DNA of 59,457 nucleotides from a virus: IMG/VR virus record IMGVR_UViG_3300040808_001421, positions 1-59,457 of that record; one strand, given 5' to 3'. Below, one piece after another: positions 34,210 through 41,118 of the stretch. Each line of letters begins with the position of its first letter. Positions within the stretch are counted from its first letter, which is position 1. The notes below the pieces were generated by a model, which saw only the letters and a list, made by a program, of their open reading frames with translations, made no database searches and was not told the origin of the DNA. A program made the position numbers and the translations under genes.

Positions 34210-35798
34210 TGAGCCAAACAGATAATACTCCTACAGAAATTTATCTAGACATGGACGGTGTCTTGGCTGACTTCTTTGCGGAGTATGCAAAGTTAGCAGG
34301 AGTAACTACAGGCTCATACAGAGATATACCTCCTGCAAAAGTAGATCCTACACTAGACAAAATGATAGGCACTGACTTTTTTGCAAGACTGCCTATGTTT
34401 AAAACAGTACCACAACTGTTAAAACTAGTACTAAGTTACACTGATCATTATAATATTTGTTCAAGTCCATTACGCGGGGATAATAAAAACTCTGAAAAAC
34501 ACAAAAGAGTTTGGATATCAAAGCATCTTAACCCACTACCAAAGGATATTATCATTACTGGTAGAAAGCCTAAGTGGGCAACCCAACCGGACGGTACCCC
34601 AAACATTCTCATAGACGATAGGGGTAAAAATATACGTGACTGGATCGCGGCTGGCGGTTATGGTATTAAGTATCAAGCCGACGAAGATTCACTTGAAACT
34701 ATTAAAATGGGATTGGACAGGTTCTTTAGGGGAGATGTACAAGAACCGCAAGACAGTGACTTAATGGTAAGCACTAGAGTCACACAAGAACCAAAAGAAA
34801 CATATAAACGTTCAGAATTGCCACAGGTAACTAAAGAACACTTAAACTATATTCCACACGCTGTAGAAACAGTAGACTTGGAGGTAGTTTGTCCAGTGCA
34901 AAAAGAACTTGTTACAGAAAATCTACAAAAGCAGTATAAACGTCTTACAGAGAATCGTTTCGCTCCTATTGTAGTAGATAAAAACTATAGAATTATTAAC
35001 GGACATCACAGATACGAAGTGCTAAAACAACTGAACAGCGGTTATGCTGAAGTTGCTCGTATTCCACTTACACTTGAGGAAGTAAAAACGGTCATGGAAA
35101 AGTGGAGTGCAAAATATAAGAAAAGCATTGATTGTAGTAATCCCAAAGGATTTAGTCAAAAGGCGCACTGTGCTGGCCGTAAAAAAAAGAATGAAAACAT
35201 AGAAGAATCAATTATTGTAGAACATCCTGCTGTAATTGCGGCACTAGCGGCGGCTGGTGTAACGATTAGAGAACTTGTAAAAAGATACGGATTTAACGCA
35301 GTTAAAAAAGCATTAGACAAAGCAAAAACGCAAAAACCTAATCTGCAAAAACCTGCTAATGATCACGGCGGTTATGTAGATGACTTGCTTAAAGCAGTTA
35401 ATAAAAAAAGAACTCCAGACGAAATAGCACGAGCCCAACAAATAAATTTTCCTAGAGCATTAGACAATGCAAAGGCTATGATTCGACATGCTTCTAAAGA
35501 TTTAAAAGCAGGAAAACTGTCTAGAGAAGAATTTACTAATATAATGCGTTACCTGCGAGTTAACTTTAAAAGAAAAACAGGTAAAGAGTTACCTATAGAC
35601 GATCTACTAAAGGTTGTAGAAAACTTTGCAGACGGTAAAAAAAAGGGTAAATCACGCCCGGGTAGAGTCAAACGTGCCGGTGCTAGTTGCAAAGGATCGG
35701 TAACTAGTTTACGTAAGAAGGCAAAAAACGCTAGTGGCGAAAAAGCAAAGATGTATCACTGGTGTGCAAACATGAAATCAGGACGTAAAAAAGGGTAA
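34209..35798 (+). CDS. Multidomain fusion: HAD 5'-nucleotidase + ParB-like domain + Cys-rich basic modules, 529 aa
   Basis: Residues ~10-175 form a HAD phosphatase of the 5'(3')-deoxyribonucleotidase type, with DMDGVLADFF (nucleophile D14), ICSSPLRGD and ILIDDRGKNI. Residues ~200-300 resemble a ParB/Srx nuclease-like domain with INGHHRYEVLKQL near 262-274. Residue ~310 onward carries SIDCSNPKGFSQKAHCAGRK. A helical region follows, then a C-terminal module (KRAGASCKGSVTSLRKKAKN, MYHWCANMKSG). The fusion is unusual. A nucleotide-scavenging or DNA-processing packaged enzyme is conceivable. Confidence 0.72.
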   Translation: MSQTDNTPTEIYLDMDGVLADFFAEYAKLAGVTTGSYRDIPPAKVDPTLDKMIGTDFFARLPMFKTVPQLLKLVLSYTDHYNICSSPLRGDNKNSEKHKRVWISKHLNPLPKDIIITGRKPKWATQPDGTPNILIDDRGKNIRDWIAAGGYGIKYQADEDSLETIKMGLDRFFRGDVQEPQDSDLMVSTRVTQEPKETYKRSELPQVTKEHLNYIPHAVETVDLEVVCPVQKELVTENLQKQYKRLTENRFAPIVVDKNYRIINGHHRYEVLKQLNSGYAEVARIPLTLEEVKTVMEKWSAKYKKSIDCSNPKGFSQKAHCAGRKKKNENIEESIIVEHPAVIAALAAAGVTIRELVKRYGFNAVKKALDKAKTQKPNLQKPANDHGGYVDDLLKAVNKKRTPDEIARAQQINFPRALDNAKAMIRHASKDLKAGKLSREEFTNIMRYLRVNFKRKTGKELPIDDLLKVVENFADGKKKGKSRPGRVKRAGASCKGSVTSLRKKAKNASGEKAKMYHWCANMKSGRKKG

Positions 35799-35801
35799 AT
35801 A
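35796..35801 (+). promoter_or_regulatory. Candidate late promoter box (TAAATA)
   Basis: It reads GTAAATA then GTAGT then ATG (35807). It overlaps the preceding stop codon; no ribosome binding site lies between box and ATG. Confidence 0.4.
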
Positions 35802-35806
35802 GTAGT

Positions 35807-36565
35807 ATGAAAATGCTAGACATAGATAACACTGTTACAGTAGAGGGCAAAGATAAGCCTATTAAAGCACGTGATCCTAACGCACAAACAATGCAGGATA
35901 TACGCCGTAGTGGTGCCGCTGGTGCTCACAAGGACAAGACTAAAGTTATTCCACGCAAAGAAAAGTATAAAAAGATGGATGAAGCAGACCCAGCAGAACT
36001 TGGTCCTATGAATGACAAAATGAAAGATGTGCTTGGTAAAGTATATCAAGATGATGAAGCCGAAAAACAAGCAGAAATTGATCGTTCTGAAAAAATTAGA
36101 CAACAGCAGGTAAAAGATTTAGGTCCTGAAGCAATGGACAAATACGTTGACATGCTTAAAAGTCATGATTGGACTTATCAATACAGTGATGATCACAGCG
36201 TATGGCAAAGAGGACAAAAAGAGTCAGAAGCAATCAGCGGTATGATGAAAATCCTAGATCCTGATATGAAAATTTACAAAAAATATAGTCCTTTTCACAA
36301 AGAAGAAAAAACAGAAAACACAATCTTTAATGCACTTAATCAATTAGACGAAGTAGCAACAGCAGGCGGCACTTCTGTAAGCGATGTATCTGTAGTTGTA
36401 AATCCACACATGGCTATTGGTGATAAAAAGACACGTAAAAAATACGGGTCTTTGGTAGGTGCAGTACCTAATCCACCAAAAGCAAAAAAACAAAAACCAA
36501 CCGACAATGCACTAGATATGAAAGGGACTTCAATATTTGGTGGCACACTAAAGAGGAGTACATAA
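35807..36565 (+). CDS. Hypothetical late protein, 252 aa
   Basis: Charged and low in hydrophobic residues. One compact conserved-looking segment lies at about residues 115-165 (LKSHDWTYQYSDDHSVWQRG). The remaining sequence looks disordered and basic at the C-terminus. It is part of the late block with probable leaderless start. No enzyme motif. Confidence 0.58.
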   Translation: MKMLDIDNTVTVEGKDKPIKARDPNAQTMQDIRRSGAAGAHKDKTKVIPRKEKYKKMDEADPAELGPMNDKMKDVLGKVYQDDEAEKQAEIDRSEKIRQQQVKDLGPEAMDKYVDMLKSHDWTYQYSDDHSVWQRGQKESEAISGMMKILDPDMKIYKKYSPFHKEEKTENTIFNALNQLDEVATAGGTSVSDVSVVVNPHMAIGDKKTRKKYGSLVGAVPNPPKAKKQKPTDNALDMKGTSIFGGTLKRST

Positions 36566-36567
36566 AA

Positions 36568-37647
36568 ATGCCAATGCAAATTAGAACTGCTGATGACAAA
36601 ACAAAATATTCAGATTTAGAAATCGCAGTAGGTGAAATTCAAAAATATGCTGATGCGTTACATAACGCACAAAAAACTCTTAATGTTCTTACACAAAAAT
36701 ACAAACAAAATGCTAGTTTAAACAATAAGGAATTACAAAATTTAAAAGCATTAAGAGCAAGAAACCCAAATAATACCAATAGCAATCCTGCACAAGGGGA
36801 AAGTTACACAAGAGAAGAAATCTTAGATAGAGTATTCGAAACTGAAGTTTCTGAAGTTGGAATGGGTCCAAGCACAAATGGACCATTTGCCTATTTAATG
36901 AAAAACATAGGACAAGCATTTGGTGTTTTTCCTAATGATGCTACTCTTAAACAAATGGGTACAGATGGCAGAAGAGCAGTGCCTACTAAAGATGACTCTC
37001 TTGCAAGAGAATTTCAATATATACAACAAGAATTAAAAAAACTTGATAGTATAGATTATAGCAAAATGCCACACGATCAGTTTATGAAACATTTTGATAA
37101 ACAATTAGAACTGATGAATAAATCGCACCAAATTATAACGAAACAAATGGATAGCCGAAGACAAAAAATCAATCAAATACAAACAAATAGTGTACAAGAA
37201 GATCACTATGACGAACCAGCAAGTGATTACGAAGGTGAAATGCTAGATAATCAAATTGCATTTATTAAATATGCGGCTGACGAAATCAGAGATCACGTAC
37301 ACAAAGGTGGCGTATTTCCAGAATGGTTTCAAAATAAATTAAGTGGTGTACACGAAAAAATCAAAACACTTCATGCATACATGGAAGGTGAGCGTCAACA
37401 GGCTATGGAAAAGAAACGCATGGTGTCAATGAAAGATGCTAAAGATGACTACTTTGAAAGTTTAGAACGCAAACTTAACGAATCAAAAGGCTTATGTAAA
37501 GAATGTGGTAAGCCTAGTTACACTACACTTGATGAAGAAAAGCAAAAAGGTGTTGATGGCAAAGTATGCTGGAAAGGCTACAAGCGTATGGGCACCAAAC
37601 AAAAGGGCGGAAAAACAGTTGATAACTGTGTAAAAATTAAAAAGTAA
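36568..37647 (+). CDS. Late protein with C-terminal Cys-rich module, 359 aa
   Basis: Long helical segments (EIQKYADALHNAQKTLNVLT; LAREFQYIQQELKKLDSI) indicate coiled coils. The C-terminal ~60 residues hold CKECGKPSY and CWKGYKRMGTKQKGGKTVDN, a module seen in other marine phage proteins. GAGGAG precedes the ATG. A head or core assembly role is inferred from context only. Confidence 0.58.
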   Translation: MPMQIRTADDKTKYSDLEIAVGEIQKYADALHNAQKTLNVLTQKYKQNASLNNKELQNLKALRARNPNNTNSNPAQGESYTREEILDRVFETEVSEVGMGPSTNGPFAYLMKNIGQAFGVFPNDATLKQMGTDGRRAVPTKDDSLAREFQYIQQELKKLDSIDYSKMPHDQFMKHFDKQLELMNKSHQIITKQMDSRRQKINQIQTNSVQEDHYDEPASDYEGEMLDNQIAFIKYAADEIRDHVHKGGVFPEWFQNKLSGVHEKIKTLHAYMEGERQQAMEKKRMVSMKDAKDDYFESLERKLNESKGLCKECGKPSYTTLDEEKQKGVDGKVCWKGYKRMGTKQKGGKTVDNCVKIKK

Positions 37648-37657
37648 AAGGTTAATT

Positions 37658-38281
37658 ATGAGTGATATTCACAACATACTAAACAAGTTTAATCAACTAG
37701 GAATTAAAAACCAAGGACTAACAGTTGACGCTCCGGTTGCACCAGCAAAAGAACAATCAACAGGTTCTGGAACTGACGTAAATGCAAATGCACATGCAAG
37801 AAATGTTAACGAAAGTGTTCGTGGCAAACATATTCCGGGTGTTACAGATGTAAGCACAAATGACATGGCGGCACTAGCAGGTCTAGGAAACAGCACACCA
37901 AGATCAAGACCAAGTCCAGCACAACCAAATCCAAGCACTATGTATGCTGAGCCTGTACAAACTATTCCTTCAAATACAAATCCTTATGCAGAAATTGAAG
38001 CAAGACTAGATAACATCGAAAGCAAGTTGAATAAAATTTTCGAAGCAGTTATGTATAACGAAGAAAAAGACAGTGACAAACTTAAAAGACATACAAAAGA
38101 TCTAGATGATTTAGAAAGACAAATTCGTAAATCAGGCTCAATGGATAAAGAAACAGCAGATGCTATCAAACTAAGAAGATCTAAAATTATCAAAGATAAA
38201 CTTAGTGCAGAAGATAAAGCAAAACCTACCAGTAAAAGTTTATTCAAAGAATATTTAGAATTTTTAGAGGACCAAAAATAA
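37658..38281 (+). CDS. Hypothetical late protein, 207 aa
   Basis: The N-terminal half is disordered and rich in A/P/S/N (VDAPVAPAKEQSTGSG). The C-terminal half is a coiled coil (IEARLDNIESKLNKIFEAV) with a K/E-rich helix. It ends in a TAATG overlap with the next gene. Such architecture fits a scaffold or linker protein. Confidence 0.58.
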   Translation: MSDIHNILNKFNQLGIKNQGLTVDAPVAPAKEQSTGSGTDVNANAHARNVNESVRGKHIPGVTDVSTNDMAALAGLGNSTPRSRPSPAQPNPSTMYAEPVQTIPSNTNPYAEIEARLDNIESKLNKIFEAVMYNEEKDSDKLKRHTKDLDDLERQIRKSGSMDKETADAIKLRRSKIIKDKLSAEDKAKPTSKSLFKEYLEFLEDQK

Positions 38282-38736
38282 TGAAATTTATAGAGTTTAG
38301 TGAAAACACTTGGTCAGACGTAAAAGGTAGTTTAGATTCAACATTTGGACACAACAGCAAACAAAAGACTAAAACAACAGGTCAGACATCAAGTGTTCTT
38401 GCAAGATTAAAAAAATGGATTAAGAATGCTACTACTGGAACTAATGAAAACGATCAAATGCTTATAAGACAATTAAAGCAAACAAATCAAGGATTTCAAC
38501 AAGGCACTATTCCGCCGGACCAAGCAATGGAAAAGTTTTTAGGTATTCTAGAAAAAATAGGTCCGGTTCAGCAAATGAATAAGTTGATTATAATGATGTT
38601 ACCTATGCTAAAAGGTATGCAAGGTATGTCTGCTAAACCAACCGAAGAACGTGATTTACAAAACACTATAGACGCTCTTGAAAGATTTTTACAAAAAAAT
38701 CAACAACCAGTTCAAAAACCCGGCGTAAAAGTTTAA
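38281..38736 (+). CDS. Hypothetical late protein, 151 aa
   Basis: It begins MKFIEFSENTWSDVKGS. A helical central part (MNKLIIMMLPMLKGMQGMS) is methionine-rich. No family recognised. It starts at the overlap with the previous stop. Confidence 0.56.
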   Translation: MKFIEFSENTWSDVKGSLDSTFGHNSKQKTKTTGQTSSVLARLKKWIKNATTGTNENDQMLIRQLKQTNQGFQQGTIPPDQAMEKFLGILEKIGPVQQMNKLIIMMLPMLKGMQGMSAKPTEERDLQNTIDALERFLQKNQQPVQKPGVKV

Positions 38737-38737
38737 C

Positions 38738-38896
38738 ATGAAAATTCGTGAAGTAACAGATTACTTTTACGGATTAGATCCAGCACACATGTCGTATACA
38801 CACAAAATAGGTAATATATACGGTAAAAAGAACTTGAAAGTTCCACACGCTAAACTATACAAATCTAAAAAAGTAACAGCCAAAAAAACTAAATAG
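38738..38896 (+). CDS. Basic small protein, 52 aa
   Basis: It encodes MKIREVTDYFYGLDPAHMSY and continues to a lysine-rich tail (YKSKKVTAKKTK). It starts one base after the preceding stop and fits the block of short-N-terminus late genes. Codon use is typical of the region. Possibly a DNA-binding or packaged peptide. Confidence 0.55.
   Translation: MKIREVTDYFYGLDPAHMSYTHKIGNIYGKKNLKVPHAKLYKSKKVTAKKTK
38889..38895 (+). promoter_or_regulatory. Late-type box overlapping a hairpin
   Basis: CTAAATA overlaps the left arm of the inverted repeat TAGTAGT (38894-38900) / ACTACTA (38914-38920). The right arm ends on the A of the ATG at 38920 and the loop contains the weak ribosome binding site AACAGGA. 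Transcripts started here would lack the left arm. Confidence 0.45.
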
Positions 38897-38919
38897 TAGT
38901 AGTTAACAACAGGACTACT

Positions 38920-39570
38920 ATGGCATTTCTAGTACACAACCTACCACCCGTTGAAGTATTTGTTAAAAAAGAATACTTATATGATCATCAAAAAGGTCAC
39001 GGAGAACTTACTCCGGGCATGTGGATTAGTATTAGAAGTATACAAAGCAAAGCACTTTACTTTGAAACACTACTAGTCGAATACGGTGCTCTTTACGACA
39101 AACTTCCAATATCAGCGTTTGTATGGAAAGAAAATTACGACAAAGACAACCAACTTCCCTTAGACACACTGCAAATATGGGACTGTTTTGATTATGATAT
39201 TACACTAATTAAAAAGCCTATGCTATGTGATTGCGAGTTCTTTGGAAAAGATCGCAAAATGCACAAAGGTGAATATATGTTTACACTTGACACTTGTCAT
39301 GCACAGCATTCGACACTTGATATAAATTTTGCAGAACATGATCCAGAACACAAAACATTTAATATTATTAAACTAGATAATGGTCAATTTGCCGCACAAC
39401 CAAACAACAGAGTAGTATTCACAGACCAAAGCCTAATTCCAACCGAAAGAAAGACGCCAGATTTCAAAGTATGCACTCAAAACTATACTGTAGAAAACAA
39501 TCCAAAATGGAGCGTTGGACATACAGATGAATGGGCATATAAAGACAAAGGTGAAGGGTTAAAAGATTAA
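38920..39570 (+). CDS. Conserved T4-like phage protein, 216 aa
   Basis: It begins MAFLVHNLPPVEVFVKKEYL, a strongly conserved start in marine T4-like phages as far as I recall. It is beta-rich and acidic with several Cys (CDCEFFGKDRKMH, LDTCHAQH). No enzyme motif recognised. The start lies in a hairpin that may control translation. Confidence 0.65.
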   Translation: MAFLVHNLPPVEVFVKKEYLYDHQKGHGELTPGMWISIRSIQSKALYFETLLVEYGALYDKLPISAFVWKENYDKDNQLPLDTLQIWDCFDYDITLIKKPMLCDCEFFGKDRKMHKGEYMFTLDTCHAQHSTLDINFAEHDPEHKTFNIIKLDNGQFAAQPNNRVVFTDQSLIPTERKTPDFKVCTQNYTVENNPKWSVGHTDEWAYKDKGEGLKD

Positions 39571-39589
39571 CCATTACTGTCAATAAAGG

Positions 39590-39618
39590 TTGACACACAG
39601 AATAAATCAATATATAAT
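39590..39618 (+). promoter_or_regulatory. Sigma70-like promoter
   Basis: TTGACA (39590-39595), 17-base spacer, TATAAT (39613-39618), then a ~20-base leader with AAAGGAG before the ATG at 39645. Confidence 0.85.
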
Positions 39619-39644
39619 ATACAAAATAAACAAAGGAGTAACCT

Positions 39645-39905
39645 ATGAGTTCAAAAGTATTTGGTCCTGAAGAAAAGGCTAAACTAATGCAGGTAATTAA
39701 CGACGGTGTACAAGTTAAGTCAGAAGTTGAAAGTTTAAATGAAGGCTTACGAGATACTGTAAAAGCAGTAGCAGAAGAAATTGATGTAAAGCCGGGTTTA
39801 ATTAACAAAGCAATTTCAATCGCACACAAAGCAAACTGGGGTGAAGTATCTAGTGACTTCGACGATCTAGAATCTATTATTACAATTACTGGTCGAGACA
39901 AGTAA
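39645..39905 (+). CDS. dsbA: DsbA-like double-stranded DNA-binding protein
   Basis: 86 aa. The pattern VKSEVESLNEGLRDTVKAVA, then IDVKPGLINKAISIAHKANW, matches the small proteins annotated as DsbA in T4-like phages, which bind DNA and influence late transcription in T4. It has its own promoter and a good ribosome binding site. The family call is from memory of related phage proteins. Confidence 0.68.
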   Translation: MSSKVFGPEEKAKLMQVINDGVQVKSEVESLNEGLRDTVKAVAEEIDVKPGLINKAISIAHKANWGEVSSDFDDLESIITITGRDK

Positions 39906-40187
39906 TTGAAAAAAATAATTGAGTTTTGGAAACAGGCTAAAGAACAAGATCCTTTATGCTTTTGGCTAGAAATGCTAGGCACCCTTGTAACTATTGGTGC
40001 AAGTATGACACTGGCCATAAATGCAGATAATCCAGATATGCGTATTGTGTATCCAGGTTTTATGTTAGGATCGGCACTTGCAATTTTTACATACACTAGA
40101 CGTAAACTTGCATGGCCATTAGTAATGGTTTACTATTTCTTTACAGTAAACATTTTTGGGTTTTGTGTAGCAATGGGATGGTTATAA
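39906..40187 (+). CDS. Membrane protein, 93 aa, TTG start
   Basis: A TTG directly after the dsbA stop. An amphipathic N-terminus (KKIIEFWKQAKEQDPLCFWL) precedes three hydrophobic segments (LGTLVTIGASMTLAI, YPGFMLGSALAIFTY, PLVMVYYFFTVNIFGFCVA). Likely inner membrane. It overlaps the next gene by TAATG. Function unknown. Confidence 0.6.
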   Translation: MKKIIEFWKQAKEQDPLCFWLEMLGTLVTIGASMTLAINADNPDMRIVYPGFMLGSALAIFTYTRRKLAWPLVMVYYFFTVNIFGFCVAMGWL

Positions 40188-40411
40188 TGACCGATTACGA
40201 TCTTACTAAACCAGTACAACAAAAAATTAAACAACGCATGGATCAACTACAGGAATGGATGGAAGGTAATCATCACCTTCATCACCCAGATGATGTACTT
40301 GATCTAATTGAAAGTGTATCCAAATTTTGGAGTGCATTGCAAGAAGAAGATCGTGATTATATCCACGGTGCTAAACATGCCCTTGAAGAAAAGATGGAAT
40401 GGAAAATATGA
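40187..40411 (+). CDS. Hypothetical protein, 74 aa
   Basis: It starts MTDYDLTKPVQQKIKQRMDQ at the overlap with the preceding stop. Helical, with a His-rich stretch (GNHHLHHPDD) that could bind metal. It overlaps the next gene by ATGA. Confidence 0.6.
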   Translation: MTDYDLTKPVQQKIKQRMDQLQEWMEGNHHLHHPDDVLDLIESVSKFWSALQEEDRDYIHGAKHALEEKMEWKI

Positions 40412-40725
40412 TCTACTATGTAGATATTGACGGAACTATATGTGATCAAGAATTGGGTAAACATTATAGTTTATCAAAACCTTACAAAGAAAGAATAGAA
40501 CATTTCAACGAACTGTTTGATCAAGGACACGAAATACACTATTGGACTGCTAGAGGTCAACAAAGTAAAATTGATTATACAGAACTTACAAAACAGCAAC
40601 TAAAAGATTGGGGTGTAAAATATACAAGTTTAAAACTAGGAAAACCCCATTATGATCTTTGGATAGATGATAAAAGCAGAAATGCAAATATGTATTTTGA
40701 GCAAATAGAACTTGACAAAGAGTGA
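40408..40725 (+). CDS. HAD-superfamily phosphatase-like protein, 105 aa
   Basis: It starts MIYYVDIDGTICDQELGKHY; the DxDGT motif holds the nucleophile and acid/base Asp. The downstream motifs YWTARGQQSK and LWIDDKSRNANMY match HAD motifs II and IV. Small phage phosphatases of this type may act on polynucleotide ends or sugar/nucleotide phosphates; the substrate is unknown. The ATG at 40408 is favoured by the ATGA overlap with the upstream gene. Confidence 0.75.
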   Translation: MIYYVDIDGTICDQELGKHYSLSKPYKERIEHFNELFDQGHEIHYWTARGQQSKIDYTELTKQQLKDWGVKYTSLKLGKPHYDLWIDDKSRNANMYFEQIELDKE

Positions 40726-40740
40726 AAATAATGTTATATT
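40712..40740 (+). promoter_or_regulatory. Sigma70-like promoter
   Basis: TTGACA (40712-40717) within the 3' end of the HAD gene, 17-base spacer, TATATT (40735-40740). TAAGGAG and ATG 40762 follow. Confidence 0.75.
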
Positions 40741-40761
40741 GTTATACAACTAAGGAGTTTT

Positions 40762-41031
40762 ATGGCAATAGACATTAGAAGAAATTATAATCCTAAAGAA
40801 GATGGACCTTCTAAAGAAGAACAGCAAGAAAAACTAGACGAATTAATGAAAACGTTTCTTGCTAAAGGTGGCAAGATTGAAAAAGTGGCGCCGGGTGCGG
40901 CACAAGGTGCTGGTGGATTAGATAGAGTACCTCATTGGACTGATGCAGAAATTAAAGCGAAATGGTATAAAGAACACGGCATTAAACCTAAACAGGCAAA
41001 AAAAGGCAGAAAAAAACGGAACTCAGAGTAG
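40762..41031 (+). CDS. Hypothetical basic protein, 89 aa
   Basis: It starts MAIDIRRNYNPKEDGPSKEE. A Gly/Ala-rich middle (GAAQGAGGLDRVPHW) and a lysine-rich C-terminus (KPKQAKKGRKKRNSE) follow. It has its own early promoter and lies upstream of the DNA polymerase gene. A nucleic-acid-binding role is possible. Confidence 0.62.
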   Translation: MAIDIRRNYNPKEDGPSKEEQQEKLDELMKTFLAKGGKIEKVAPGAAQGAGGLDRVPHWTDAEIKAKWYKEHGIKPKQAKKGRKKRNSE

Positions 41032-41060
41032 TAGGCATAAGTACTACGATGAAGGTACAG

Positions 41061-41097
41061 TCGGCCATAAACGACACAATTTGGTATTGTCAGCCGA
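41061..41097 (+). promoter_or_regulatory. Candidate mRNA hairpin upstream of gp43
   Basis: An outer stem TCGGC (41061-41065) / GCCGA (41093-41097) encloses an inner stem CAAT (41077-41080) / ATTG (41086-41089), extended by GA/TC across a 2-base bulge. It lies ~20 bases before the gp43 start. T4 gp43 represses its own translation through a leader hairpin, so an operator role is conceivable. Confidence 0.35.
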
Positions 41098-41118
41098 AAG
41101 TGACAAACAGGAGAAAAA

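Noticed and set aside
39464-40096. 210-aa minus-strand ORF across the dsbA region
   Set aside because: It crosses a strong + strand promoter and three + strand genes; no ribosome binding site.
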